A stretch of 64,000 nt of DNA, taken from positions 1-64,000 of the forward strand of contig JALWRH010000041.1 of assembly GCA_026994195.1 (NCBI GenBank). Reading direction: 5' to 3'. A program made the position numbers and the translations under genes. How positions within the stretch are numbered: position 1 is the first letter of the stretch; each line of letters starts with the position of its first letter. The notes below the pieces were generated by a model that searched no databases, was not told where the DNA came from, and saw only the letters and a list, made by a program, of their open reading frames with translations. The stretch comes from Sedimenticola sp. Its GTDB lineage: Bacteria > Pseudomonadota > Gammaproteobacteria > Chromatiales > Chromatiaceae. This document shows positions 8,442-17,470 of this stretch, one piece after another.

Positions 8442-9557
8442 ATGGATCTGGCGCCTGAAGACTCCCTGCGTCTGAATGTCCTGTTGGCCAACCGGCCCCA
8501 GGCGATTCGCATCGACGAATCGCGCATGATTCTGTATGCCCTTTCCCCCAAAGGTGAAATGGAGGTGCCGCTCAATCCCACTTGCCGTGATGAGCAGTAT
8601 CTGAAACAGATCCGGGAGATGCTCTCCATGCATGCCCTTGGGTCTCCGTCGGGCTATCCCCGCCACGTGTGGTCACGCATGGGGCATCTCAACAGTGAAA
8701 ACCTGGAAGACCTGCTGTTGCTGGGTGAGCCTGAAGCCGTTGTAGCCATTGCCTATTCCGAAGAGTTGAGCGATGAGCTGGCGCGCAAGGCCTGGTGGGC
8801 CTTGGAGGATGCGGAGAATGCCCGCCAGATGCTGCGTGCCCCGGCGGTGGTCAATGGCGAGATGGGTCCGGTGCTGGCCGCTTATCTGGTTGAATTTCTG
8901 CCCTTCGAAACCGAAGCCGAAAAGATCATGGATACCGTGCAGCTGGTGTTGCAGCCAGGGCTGGTGGATGAATCGGTAAAAGGGGACCTGTGGAAAAGGG
9001 CGCGGCGTAAAAATGCGTTTTATGTGGGGTTCCTCAAAGCCCTTCCGGATGAACTTCCGGAGCCATCCACGGCCATTCCTGTATGGGAACGGCTTGAGGC
9101 TGATTTGGGGGAAATGGCCAACAGCGGGAATCGCCTGGCGGCGCAATTGCGCCGGGTGTTGTCTCCACCTGGTCAGGCTTGGCTGGCGACCCTGGACAAA
9201 GTGCTGGAGAAACCCGGCACCCAGGATGTCGTCAACCGGGCATTGGAAGTGGTTGCGGATTACTTTTCCCCCGTGAGGCCGGAAGGCCCGGCGGATGCGA
9301 CCATCGAGGAATTGGAGAAAGAGGCGGAGATCTGGGTTTCAGATCCTGGCAATGCCCTGGTGCAGCAGATCCTGGATTTGGATAGGGAGCTGGTTCAAGA
9401 GCTGACGGCCATGCGGGTGCTGGCGGGTTCGGGATATGGCATTGTGCGCCCGGTATTTGGCCGTTCGGATGCCATTGGTACCCTCATGCGGCGTAAGCTG
9501 CAACCGGTGCTGGAACCCTACCGGAAACATATCAGCCGTTTGCGCCAGATTTCCTGA
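8442..9557 (+). CDS. dsrS: DsrS, dsr-associated accessory protein
   Basis: 371 residues, soluble, mostly helical and without recognisable catalytic motifs. It is identified mainly by position after dsrR, by length (the family is about 380 residues) and by overall character. In Allochromatium the dsrS gene closes the operon and is reported to influence Dsr protein levels; its biochemical role is not established. It starts 11 bp after dsrR with no clear Shine-Dalgarno, so expression is probably coupled to dsrR. It converges with the minus-strand unknown gene 6 bp downstream. Confidence 0.85.
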   Translation: MDLAPEDSLRLNVLLANRPQAIRIDESRMILYALSPKGEMEVPLNPTCRDEQYLKQIREMLSMHALGSPSGYPRHVWSRMGHLNSENLEDLLLLGEPEAVVAIAYSEELSDELARKAWWALEDAENARQMLRAPAVVNGEMGPVLAAYLVEFLPFETEAEKIMDTVQLVLQPGLVDESVKGDLWKRARRKNAFYVGFLKALPDELPEPSTAIPVWERLEADLGEMANSGNRLAAQLRRVLSPPGQAWLATLDKVLEKPGTQDVVNRALEVVADYFSPVRPEGPADATIEELEKEAEIWVSDPGNALVQQILDLDRELVQELTAMRVLAGSGYGIVRPVFGRSDAIGTLMRRKLQPVLEPYRKHISRLRQIS

Positions 9558-9563
9558 ACGGTA

Positions 9564-10028
9564 TCAGCGCTTGCGCTTGGGCCGCCGCCGACGCGGCTCC
9601 CAGCGGCCGATTTCCGGGATGATCTTTGGGAAGGGCAGTTTGTCGAAGCTGTCCCAGACTCGCAATGCCTCCTCCAGCATACCTGCCACTTCCGGAACAG
9701 GGGTGGGAATCTTTTCTTCAGGATGAAGTGCCTGGTACAGGCCCCGCAAGCCACCGATCTGTACTTTCACAGCTTTGACGTGTCCCAATTTCTGCCTGGC
9801 GCTGCTGACCTTCAAAGCAAAGCGCGCCTGCTGCTGCAGGGTATCCAGAAATGCCTGGCAGCGGGTTTTAGCTTCCTTGTCGGTACAGCTGGCGGCTTCC
9901 CGCTCGGCAATGAGCAGCTTCTGGTTGCGGGAACAGCGGCACTGGTTGGTGAGCATGCCTTTTTCGAACACACAGTGATCCGGGTTTACCTCATGGTAGG
10001 TCTGGCGGTAGAAGTCTTCGTCTATCAT
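9564..10028 (-). CDS. Conserved cysteine-containing protein of unknown function
   Basis: 154 residues. The N-terminal third has cysteines in 'CVFEKG...NQCRCSRNQ' and two more downstream ('AASCTDKEAKTRC'), a possible metal or Fe-S site. The middle is helical (QQQARFALKV) and the tail very basic (PRRRRPKRKR), suggesting nucleic-acid contact. It overlaps hslR by 4 bp (ATGA), so it is translationally coupled as the last gene of grxC-hslR-unknown. The pattern resembles an uncharacterised family I recall from other gammaproteobacteria, but I cannot name it. A redox- or RNA-related role is only suggested by its neighbours. Confidence 0.8.
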   Translation of the reverse strand: MIDEDFYRQTYHEVNPDHCVFEKGMLTNQCRCSRNQKLLIAEREAASCTDKEAKTRCQAFLDTLQQQARFALKVSSARQKLGHVKAVKVQIGGLRGLYQALHPEEKIPTPVPEVAGMLEEALRVWDSFDKLPFPKIIPEIGRWEPRRRRPKRKR

Positions 10029-10414
10029 TGCTGCTTGAAGCGATGAATCAGACGCCTGTCCTTCTTGCTCGGGCGGCCTTCTGTGCGGATTGGCGCAGAA
10101 GCCCGGGCGGCGCGCAGCAGGGCCAGTTGTTTCTCCCGGCTTTCCCGGCTTTGCTCCGATTCCCTCCAGAAGTCCTTGGCCTCTGAAGCAGGCCTGCGTT
10201 GCCTGGGCAGCACCAGAACTTCAATGTCCCATTCCAGCCCGCCCTTGCTGATGTGCAGTCGGCTGCCGCAGCGCACTTCCTTGCCGGGCTTGGTTCTTTG
10301 TCCATTCAGATGCACCTTGCCGCCTGCTACAGCCTCGGCGGCCAGTTTGCGGGTCTTGTAGAAACGTGCGGCCCAGAGCCATTTGTCCAGGCGCATTCGA
10401 TCCGTATCGGGCAT
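10025..10414 (-). CDS. hslR: Heat shock protein 15 homologue, S4-domain RNA-binding protein
   Basis: 129 residues. The N-terminal S4 domain (residues about 7-65) reads MRLDKWLWAARFYKTRKLA ... GGKVHLNG, the classic Hsp15 signature, followed by a basic C-terminal extension. Family role: binds 50S subunits carrying a stalled nascent chain with peptidyl-tRNA after heat shock and helps recycle them. It lies 2 bp after grxC and overlaps the following unknown gene, forming a tight three-gene operon. Confidence 0.93.
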   Translation of the reverse strand: MPDTDRMRLDKWLWAARFYKTRKLAAEAVAGGKVHLNGQRTKPGKEVRCGSRLHISKGGLEWDIEVLVLPRQRRPASEAKDFWRESEQSRESREKQLALLRAARASAPIRTEGRPSKKDRRLIHRFKQQ

Positions 10415-10416
10415 GA

Positions 10417-10740
10417 TCAGGTTGGACCGTCCTCGCTGGCATCCGGGCTGTGAGCGAAGGCCGGTTCATCGTCATGGGGGGCCAGGCCCAGCAGGGGATC
10501 GAGCTTGCCATAGGCATCGAGTTGAGCCATATCATCGAAGCCTCCCACATGGAAATCATCGATGAAGATCTGCGGTACTGTACGGCGATTGCTGCGCTGC
10601 ATCATTTCCACCATCAGATCCCGATCCAGATCCACGCGGATTTCCTCATATTCGACCCCTTTGCTCTGCAACAGAGACTTGGCTCGGACGCAATAGGGAC
10701 ACATGGCGGTTGAATAGACGACGACACGGGGTGAAGACAC
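10417..10740 (-). CDS. grxC: Glutaredoxin 3-type (GrxC)
   Basis: 107 residues with the dithiol site CPYC near residue 14 (YSTAMCPYCVRAKSLL), the TVPQIFI cis-proline loop and the GGFDDM glutathione-binding motif. About 20 extra residues at the C-terminus are acidic and probably disordered (PHDDEPAFAHSPDASED). Role: glutathione-dependent disulfide or mixed-disulfide reduction in the cytoplasm. First gene of the grxC-hslR-unknown operon, divergent from pepN across a 140-bp gap. Confidence 0.94.
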   Translation of the reverse strand: MSSPRVVVYSTAMCPYCVRAKSLLQSKGVEYEEIRVDLDRDLMVEMMQRSNRRTVPQIFIDDFHVGGFDDMAQLDAYGKLDPLLGLAPHDDEPAFAHSPDASEDGPT

Positions 10741-10880
10741 TGCGATACTCCTCGAAAAAATTCTGGTTGCACACCGTTGCTGCTGTCGCTGGTGTGAAGG
10801 CTTTTCCCGTATCCTAGCATCTTTATTAGCGTTGAAAACAGAGTAAACTGTGCGTTTTCAATCAGCAGAAGCCAGCAGCC

Positions 10881-13517
10881 ATGTGGAAAGAAGCCAGTCC
10901 CAAAACCATCTCCCTGAAGGACTATCAGCCCGTACCCTGGACCATCCGTACCGTGGACCTGGATTTCCGACTGTATGAAAAAGGCACCCGGGTCATATCC
11001 CGCCTGACTTTGGAGCGCAATCCGGCGTTCAAGGGGCAGGCGGCGGAACTGCATCTGGATGGGGAGGGTCTGAAACCCGTATGGCTGCGCCTGGATGGCA
11101 GTGAGTTGCATGGGGATGCCTACCGTATCGATGACCAGGGGCTGATCCTGTTCGACCCGCCGGAGAAGTTTGTGCTGGAATCCGAGGTGGAACTGGCTCC
11201 GGAGAACAATACCGCCCTGGAGGGCCTGTACCGCAGTGGCCCCATGTTCTGTACCCAGTGCGAGGCGGAAGGCTTTCGTCACATCACCTGGTACCTGGAT
11301 CGGCCGGATGTCATGGCGCGTTTCAAGGTGCGTGTGGAGGCAGACCGGGACAAGTACCCGGTGCTTCTGTCCAACGGCAATCCCCTGGAGCAGGGTGATC
11401 TTCCTGAAAACCGCCACTACGCTGAATGGGAAGATCCCCATCCCAAGCCCAGCTACCTCTTTGCGCTGGTGGCCGGGGATCTGAAATATATCGAAGACCG
11501 CTTCACCACGGCATCCGGACGAGATGTACGCCTGCGCATCTACGTGGAACCGGAGAATCTGGACAAGTGTGATCACGCCATGCGCTCCCTTATCAAGTCC
11601 ATGCGCTGGGATGAAGAGAAATATGGCCGTGAGTATGACCTGGATGTGTTCAACATCGTGGCGGTGAACGACTTCAACATGGGCGCCATGGAGAACAAGG
11701 GCTTGAACATCTTCAATTCCAAGTATGTCCTGGCCCGACCGGATACGGCTACGGACGAGGATTACCTGGGCATCGAGGGAGTGGTGGCCCACGAGTACTT
11801 CCATAACTGGACGGGCAACCGCATCACCTGCCGGGACTGGTTCCAGCTTTCCCTGAAGGAAGGCTTCACCGTGTACCGGGATCAGGAATTTTCCTCGGAT
11901 ATGGGTGCCCGGGGCGTCAAGCGCATCGATGACGTACGCATACTGCGCGCCCATCAGTTTGCTGAGGATGACAGCCCCATGGCTCATCCGGTGCGCCCGG
12001 CTTCCTATATTGAAATCAACAACTTTTACACTGCCACCGTGTATGAGAAGGGGGCGGAAGTGGTGCGCATGCAGGCCAATCTCCTGGGACCGGAGTTGTT
12101 TCGCCAAGCCACGGACCTGTACTTCCAGCGCCATGACGGCCAGGCGGTAACCACGGATGATTTCGTTCGCTGCATGGAAGATGCCTCCGGGCGTGACCTG
12201 GGCCAGTTCCGCCATTGGTACGACTATGCGGGTACGCCTGAGTTGACTGTGCGTGGAGAGTATCATCCTGACGAACAGGTTTATCGTTTGCATGTGAGCC
12301 AGAAAGTCCCGGACACGCCGGGGCAAAAGGATAAACCCCCTTTTCATATTCCCCTGGTGGTGGGACTCCTGGACAGCCATGGCCGGGATATGCCCCTGGA
12401 ACGCCCGGAATGCCGCAAGCGTCCTGAGCTGCTGGAAGTGCGGGAAAAGCAGCAGACTTTCGAATTCCACAACCTGGCGGAAGCGCCGGTGCCCTCCCTG
12501 CTGCGCGGATTCTCCGCCCCGGTCAAGCTGGATTATCCCTACAGCGATGCGGAACTGGTGTTCCTCATGGCCCATGACAGCGACGGCTTCAACCGCTGGG
12601 ATGCCGGCCAGGAACTGGCTCAGCGGGTACTGCTCAAGTTGGTGGAGGACACCCCGGAAGCGATGGATATGCTGGCCGAGTTCACCCATGCTTTCCGCCG
12701 TGCGCTGGATGCGGCCCATAGCGATCCGGGCTTGCTTTCCGAAGTGCTGTCCCTGCCGTCTGAGTCCCTTCTGGGGGAGCGTATGGAGATCGTGGACGTG
12801 GAGGGCATACATGCAGCCCGGGAGCGGATGAAGGCGCATATAGGGCAGACGCTGCATCAGGATCTGCTGGATCACTACCGCGCATTGGAAGAGACCGGAG
12901 CTTACCAGATAACGCCCCAGGCTATCGGCAGGCGGCGCCTAAAGAACCTGCTGCTCACCTATCTGGTGGCTTCCGGCAGCGATGAAGCTGCACATCTTTG
13001 CGTGCAGCAGTACCGGGCCGGGCACAACATGACCGATGTGATCCACGCCCTGGCCCTGGTGGCCGATGGCGGCCATCCGGCCCGGCAGGAACTGCTGGAT
13101 GCTTTTGCTGCCCGCTGGCAGTCGGATCCTCTGGTTATGGACAAATGGTTCAGCGTACAGGCCCGTTCCAGCCGGAAAGATACCCTGGAACAGGTGTTGT
13201 TATTGCAGGAGCACCCGGCATTTTCCATCACCAATCCGAACAAAGTGCGAGCCCTGATTGGCAGTTTTGCCATGGGAAATCCCTTTTGTTTCCATTCTGC
13301 CGATGGAAAGGGTTATACTTTCCTCGTGGACAAGGTGCTGCAATTGGACAGCATCAATCCCCAGATAGCAGCGCGCATGCTCAGAAGCATGGCGCGCTGG
13401 CGCCACTATGACAAAACCCGACAGGAGCTGGCCAGAATGCAGCTTGAACGGGTGGCAGGGCAGGACGGTATTTCCCGCGATGTCTATGAAGTGGCCAGCA
13501 AGAGCCTGCAGGGATGA
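10881..13517 (+). CDS. pepN: Aminopeptidase N (M1 family)
   Basis: 878 residues, close to E. coli PepN (870). The exopeptidase motif appears as NMGAMENKG, and the zinc site as HEYFHNW near residue 304, with the third ligand in SLKEGFT 18 residues on. The C-terminal helical domain is complete. Role: broad-specificity removal of N-terminal residues from peptides in the cytoplasm. The stop overlaps the start of the next gene by 4 bp (ATGA). Confidence 0.97.
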   Translation: MWKEASPKTISLKDYQPVPWTIRTVDLDFRLYEKGTRVISRLTLERNPAFKGQAAELHLDGEGLKPVWLRLDGSELHGDAYRIDDQGLILFDPPEKFVLESEVELAPENNTALEGLYRSGPMFCTQCEAEGFRHITWYLDRPDVMARFKVRVEADRDKYPVLLSNGNPLEQGDLPENRHYAEWEDPHPKPSYLFALVAGDLKYIEDRFTTASGRDVRLRIYVEPENLDKCDHAMRSLIKSMRWDEEKYGREYDLDVFNIVAVNDFNMGAMENKGLNIFNSKYVLARPDTATDEDYLGIEGVVAHEYFHNWTGNRITCRDWFQLSLKEGFTVYRDQEFSSDMGARGVKRIDDVRILRAHQFAEDDSPMAHPVRPASYIEINNFYTATVYEKGAEVVRMQANLLGPELFRQATDLYFQRHDGQAVTTDDFVRCMEDASGRDLGQFRHWYDYAGTPELTVRGEYHPDEQVYRLHVSQKVPDTPGQKDKPPFHIPLVVGLLDSHGRDMPLERPECRKRPELLEVREKQQTFEFHNLAEAPVPSLLRGFSAPVKLDYPYSDAELVFLMAHDSDGFNRWDAGQELAQRVLLKLVEDTPEAMDMLAEFTHAFRRALDAAHSDPGLLSEVLSLPSESLLGERMEIVDVEGIHAARERMKAHIGQTLHQDLLDHYRALEETGAYQITPQAIGRRRLKNLLLTYLVASGSDEAAHLCVQQYRAGHNMTDVIHALALVADGGHPARQELLDAFAARWQSDPLVMDKWFSVQARSSRKDTLEQVLLLQEHPAFSITNPNKVRALIGSFAMGNPFCFHSADGKGYTFLVDKVLQLDSINPQIAARMLRSMARWRHYDKTRQELARMQLERVAGQDGISRDVYEVASKSLQG

Positions 13518-13906
13518 ATGCCCTGTTGGTGGTTGCACACGGCAGCCGGCGCGAGGCTTCCAATGAAGAAGTAAGAAAGCTTTGCCGCCGCATCGAACAA
13601 GAAACTGCCGGGGAGGAGTTTTTCCTGGTCAGAGCCGGTTTTCTCGAACTGGCCGAGCCTTCTATTCCTGAGGGTATCGGCCAATGTGTCGGGGCAGGTG
13701 CTGACCGGGTCGTGGTTTTACCTTATTTCCTTTCTGCCGGGCGGCATGTCAGCGAAGACATTCCAGCGGAAGTGGAAAAGGCCAGACAGCGCTATCCTCA
13801 TGCATCCATTGTTCTTGCACCCTATCTGGGGTCCGCACCGGGAGTCTCAGGACTTCTGGTTGAACTCGCTGTAGGAGGAAAGAAAGATGGTGATTCTGCT
13901 GAGTGA
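13514..13906 (+). CDS. CbiX/SirB-like sirohydrochlorin chelatase family protein
   Basis: 130 residues, the size of the short single-domain chelatases. It starts ALLVVAHGSRREASNEE, where the histidine of the AHGS motif binds metal, and has a second site in 'LPYFLSAGRHVSEDI'. Family role: insertion of Co or Fe into sirohydrochlorin. The window also encodes a full CysG, so this could be a dedicated ferrochelatase for siroheme supply to DsrAB (inference) or a cobaltochelatase. It overlaps pepN by 4 bp and the next gene by 20 bp. Confidence 0.87.
   Translation: MNALLVVAHGSRREASNEEVRKLCRRIEQETAGEEFFLVRAGFLELAEPSIPEGIGQCVGAGADRVVVLPYFLSAGRHVSEDIPAEVEKARQRYPHASIVLAPYLGSAPGVSGLLVELAVGGKKDGDSAE
13873..13878 (+). 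promoter_or_regulatory. Strong Shine-Dalgarno for the RRM-like gene
   Basis: AGGAGG at 13873-13878 lies 8 bp before ATG 13887, inside the 3' end of the cbiX-like gene. It fixes the start and implies strong translation of the small downstream protein. Confidence 0.8.
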
Positions 13907-14141
13907 TCTTCCGGACAAGGTAAAGAAAAAGGAACTGAAGCAACTGGTGGAACAATATCACCCGGTCCGTCAGGTGGTGCCCTGTGCCGAGTACGAGGGA
14001 AAATGCGTGGAATGGCGCGTGGAACTGGGAGATGCGGACCGGGAAGTGGCGAATTACGTTACTGACAAGCTCAACGGCTATTACTGGAAAGGCTGCCATC
14101 TGAATGCCTATTGCCCCATATTCCAGTCATCGGCTGCGTAA
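13887..14141 (+). CDS. Small protein with an RRM-like (RNA recognition motif) fold pattern
   Basis: 84 residues. The order of predicted elements fits a beta-alpha-beta-beta-alpha-beta RRM: an RNP2-like strand (VILLSDLP), a helix (KKELKQLVEQY), two strands around 'VRQVVPC' and 'CVEWRVEL' (degenerate RNP1), a helix (DREVANYVTDKLNG) and a last strand (GCHLNAYCPIF). The RNP1 aromatic residues are poorly kept, so RNA binding is tentative. Translated from a near-perfect Shine-Dalgarno inside the previous gene. I cannot assign a function. Confidence 0.75.
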   Translation: MVILLSDLPDKVKKKELKQLVEQYHPVRQVVPCAEYEGKCVEWRVELGDADREVANYVTDKLNGYYWKGCHLNAYCPIFQSSAA

Positions 14142-14171
14142 CCTGGCAACCAGGTATATCGCTCTCAGAGC

Positions 14172-14197
14172 GTAGGTCGGGCTGAAGCCCGGCCTGC
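14172..14197. repeat. REP-like palindromic repeat
   Basis: GTAGGTCGGGCT followed by GAAGCCCGGCCTGC forms a near-perfect palindrome. The same family recurs at 46239-46260 and 46275-46294, and related GC-rich palindromes occur at 47407-47424. It lies between the RRM-like gene and the convergent RND pump gene and may also act as a terminator. Confidence 0.7.
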
Positions 14198-14260
14198 GGA
14201 TATGGGGTCGTCCACACTCAGGAATATGGGCAGCGGACTCACGAAAGTCAGCAGCGCTGT

Positions 14261-17200
14261 TCAGGCGCTTTGCTTCCCCATTGCCAGCTTGGTCTTTGCC
14301 TTGTGGGAGCCTGCGCCGACATATTGGTAGGTGGCAGGCACCAGCAACAGGCTCACCAGCAAGGAGAATGAGAGTCCGGAAACGATGGTGATGGCCAGGG
14401 GCTGAAGCATTTCTGATCCCTGTCCCCAGGCCAGCGCCAGGGGCAGCATGCCTGCTACCGTGGTCAGTGTGGTCATGAGTATGGGGCGCAGGCGCAGCCG
14501 TGCTGCCGTGATGATGGCCTGCTGTTTCAGCATGCCTTCCCGCCGTTTCAGTTCGATGTATTCCACCAGGATGATGGCATTGTTCACTACGATGCCAGCC
14601 AGCATGATCAGACCCAGCCAGACGGGCATGGAGATGGGCGTGTGCGTCACTTTCAATCCCAGGGCCACGCCGATGAGAGAGAAGGCGATGTTGAACAGGA
14701 TAATCAGAGGATTGCGCAGGGATTCATACTGCACCGCCATCACGACCAGCACCAGGAACAGGGCCAGGCCCAACAGCTGATAGCCCGTTTCCTTGCTCTG
14801 TTGCAAGGTTTTCAGGCTGCCGCCTTCATAGATGCTGTAGCCATCCGGCAGCTGGATGTCATCCAGGGCGCGCTGCGCACGGCGCAGCACTTGTTCCATG
14901 TTGACGCCTTCATCCAGACTGGCGTTGACTTCGACGATACGCTGTTGCTGTTCACGAATAATGGTGGCCGGTGCCGGTTTGAGTTCGATGCGGGCCATGT
15001 CGCCCAGGCGCACCGCGGTACGGGGGCGGCTGTTGGTCATCACGATGATATTTTCCAGGTCCCCGGGGGTGGCGGCTTCCCGGGGGTCCAGCATGAGTAC
15101 GATATCGATACTGCGGTCGCCGTCGGTCATGCTGCTGATCCTGCGTCCTTCAAGGGCATAGCGGACCGCCTTGCCGATGGTGCTCATCTCCAGGCCGTAC
15201 TGCAACATCTTTTGCCGGTCAGGATGGATAGCCAGCTCCATGGTCACACTTTCATTGGACTGCTTGATGTTTCTCAGGCCTGGCACATCCGCCAGACGTT
15301 CCGCCATCTTTTCACCGATTTCTGTCAGGATGTCGAGATCCGGCCCCCGGGCCTGGAAATTCACATCATCATCACCCCGGCCCACACGCAGCCCACGAAT
15401 ACCCCGGGGGCGTATGCGTATCTTCACTCCCGCCAGTTGCAGGGCCTTGACCTGTTTGCGCACCTTCTTCACCCAGCGCGCTGTATTCATATTTCTGCCG
15501 CGGGTTTGGAGCTGGATTTGCAGGTTGGCGCGGTTGGCGCTCTGGTAGCGGGAGCGGCCAAAGGTGAATCCCCCTACGGTGGTCAGGACGGTTGCGGTTT
15601 CCGGCTGCTTCAGCACCAGTGCCTCCACCTTGGATGTGATGGCATCCATCTCGCGCACATCGATGCCCCGGTCAGCGGTCATGTAGATGCCGACCCGGCC
15701 GTCGTCGATGCGGGGAAGAAACGTCGAGATGGGCTGCAGCAGCTGATCCGTCGTGGTGGCCAGCAGCGCCAGAAATACCAGAATCACCAGCCAGCCAAGT
15801 TTGAGCAGGCGTGCCAGGATCCAGGCATAAGCATTTTGCAGGCTTTCCATGATCCGGTTGATGCGTTGGCGCAGCCAACCTTCGCGCCGGGCGGGAATGC
15901 GTGCCGCCAGGGCGGGTACCAGTGTCAGGGAAACCACCATGGATGCCAGTATGGCGGCTGAGATGGTGATGATCAGTTCCTGAAACAAAAGGCCGATGAG
16001 CCCCCCAATGAACAGGAAGGGCAATACCGCTGCCAGGTTGGTGGAGGTGGATGCGACAATAGCGGAAGTCACCTCTCCGGCAGCCTGGCTGGCATCATCC
16101 AGGCTTGCTTCGCCGCGGCGTTGGTGCCGGTAGATGTTCTCCAGCATGACAATGGTGCTGTCCACCAGCATGCCGATGCCCAGGGCCAATCCCCCCAGGG
16201 TCATGATGTTCAGGGTGAGATCCACCGCAGACATGAGGGTGATGGTTACCAGGATGGCGATAGGAATGGCGCTGCCAATGATCAGGGTGCGGCGTATGCT
16301 GCCGAGAAACAGGTACACCACCAGCATGGCCAGCAGTGCGCCGCTCAGGGCGGCATTGACCGCATTCCGCAGGGAGCGCCGTATATGATGGGCTTCGTCA
16401 CTGACGGCAGTGATCTGAATGTCTTGTGGCAGCAGTCCCCTGTCACGTAAGGCCTGGAGTTGCTGGTTGACCTTGTCCACGGTGGCCACAGTATTGGCCT
16501 GGGGTTGTTTTTGAATGGACAGCTTGATGGCCGACTGCCGGTTCAGGCGGATGTCCATGCGGGGTTCCTCATGGCCGTCGATGACCTGGGCCAGCTCGCC
16601 CAGCCGCATGTCATTCAGACCCGGTGTGCTGGCGCTCAGTTTCAGGGGAACCTGTTCGATATCATGAGTGTTGCGGAAACGCCCCTTGGTCTGCACCGGA
16701 ATCTCTGTCATGGTATTGCGCAAGCGGCCGCTGGCCACATCCCGGTTCTGTTCTTCAATACTGTCCTCCAGATCGAGGACATCCAGTCCATGGGCATAGA
16801 GACGGTCGGGGTCAGCAATGATTTGAATTTCCCGGCGCAGGCCGCCAGCCACTTCTGCGGCCGCCACTCCGGGAATATTGATCAGCCATTTTCCCAGGGT
16901 ATAGTCCACCCACTCCCGGAGTTGCACCGGGTCCAGGGTTTGGGAACTGATGGCGTACTCGGCAGCGGGCAGTTGGGAAGGATCGCGTTTGTAGATAATG
17001 GGTGATTCTATGGTGTCCGGCAGAAAGCGTTTGGCGCGGTCGAGGCGCATGGAAGCATCGCGCAAGGCGATGTCGATGTCCGTGCCGTAGGCGAAGTCCA
17101 GGTCGACAGCGCTGCGTCCTTCCCGGGTGGCTGAACGTATATGGATGGCGTCCTCTGTGATCGCCAGCTGCTCTTCCAACTGCCGGGTGATGCGGTCTTC

Positions 17201-17404
17201 CATGATAGTGGCCGGTACCCCGGGGTCATTGACACGCACACCTATGGAAGGATAGATGATGTGGGGCAGCAGGTCGATTTTCAGCGCCTGGAGGGAAAAC
17301 AGGCCCAGCACGACAGCTGCAAGCGTGAGCATGGTCACGGCGACTGGATGGCGGATGGACCATTCAGCGATACCCTTGCCCGGCATATGAGGGGCTTTCT
17401 TCAT
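14261..17404 (-). CDS. RND-family efflux transporter inner-membrane pump
   Basis: 1047 residues, the usual RND size. It begins with a cytoplasmic tail and first helix (RHPVAVTMLTLAAVVLG), then the two large periplasmic loops (residues about 40-330 and 560-860), each followed by a helix bundle. The 'GGLALGIGMLVDSTIVMLE' segment in TM4 carries the proton-relay acidic residue, and 'GIVVNNAIILVEY' marks the second half. The sequence is closer to the multidrug/AcrB-like and MdtBC-like group than to metal pumps, but substrate is not readable. It is last in an operon with its adaptor; no TolC-type channel is present here. Confidence 0.93.
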   Translation of the reverse strand: MKKAPHMPGKGIAEWSIRHPVAVTMLTLAAVVLGLFSLQALKIDLLPHIIYPSIGVRVNDPGVPATIMEDRITRQLEEQLAITEDAIHIRSATREGRSAVDLDFAYGTDIDIALRDASMRLDRAKRFLPDTIESPIIYKRDPSQLPAAEYAISSQTLDPVQLREWVDYTLGKWLINIPGVAAAEVAGGLRREIQIIADPDRLYAHGLDVLDLEDSIEEQNRDVASGRLRNTMTEIPVQTKGRFRNTHDIEQVPLKLSASTPGLNDMRLGELAQVIDGHEEPRMDIRLNRQSAIKLSIQKQPQANTVATVDKVNQQLQALRDRGLLPQDIQITAVSDEAHHIRRSLRNAVNAALSGALLAMLVVYLFLGSIRRTLIIGSAIPIAILVTITLMSAVDLTLNIMTLGGLALGIGMLVDSTIVMLENIYRHQRRGEASLDDASQAAGEVTSAIVASTSTNLAAVLPFLFIGGLIGLLFQELIITISAAILASMVVSLTLVPALAARIPARREGWLRQRINRIMESLQNAYAWILARLLKLGWLVILVFLALLATTTDQLLQPISTFLPRIDDGRVGIYMTADRGIDVREMDAITSKVEALVLKQPETATVLTTVGGFTFGRSRYQSANRANLQIQLQTRGRNMNTARWVKKVRKQVKALQLAGVKIRIRPRGIRGLRVGRGDDDVNFQARGPDLDILTEIGEKMAERLADVPGLRNIKQSNESVTMELAIHPDRQKMLQYGLEMSTIGKAVRYALEGRRISSMTDGDRSIDIVLMLDPREAATPGDLENIIVMTNSRPRTAVRLGDMARIELKPAPATIIREQQQRIVEVNASLDEGVNMEQVLRRAQRALDDIQLPDGYSIYEGGSLKTLQQSKETGYQLLGLALFLVLVVMAVQYESLRNPLIILFNIAFSLIGVALGLKVTHTPISMPVWLGLIMLAGIVVNNAIILVEYIELKRREGMLKQQAIITAARLRLRPILMTTLTTVAGMLPLALAWGQGSEMLQPLAITIVSGLSFSLLVSLLLVPATYQYVGAGSHKAKTKLAMGKQSA

Positions 17405-17470
17405 TGGCCCAAGTTAGCCCAAGGACAGGCGTTTGGCAATTGCCGTTTCAGCGGGAAAAAATCAGCAGGG

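Noticed and set aside
10614-12875. 753-codon open frame on the minus strand across pepN
   Set aside because: It lies antisense to an unmistakable aminopeptidase N and has no family likeness; long antisense frames are common in GC-rich genes.
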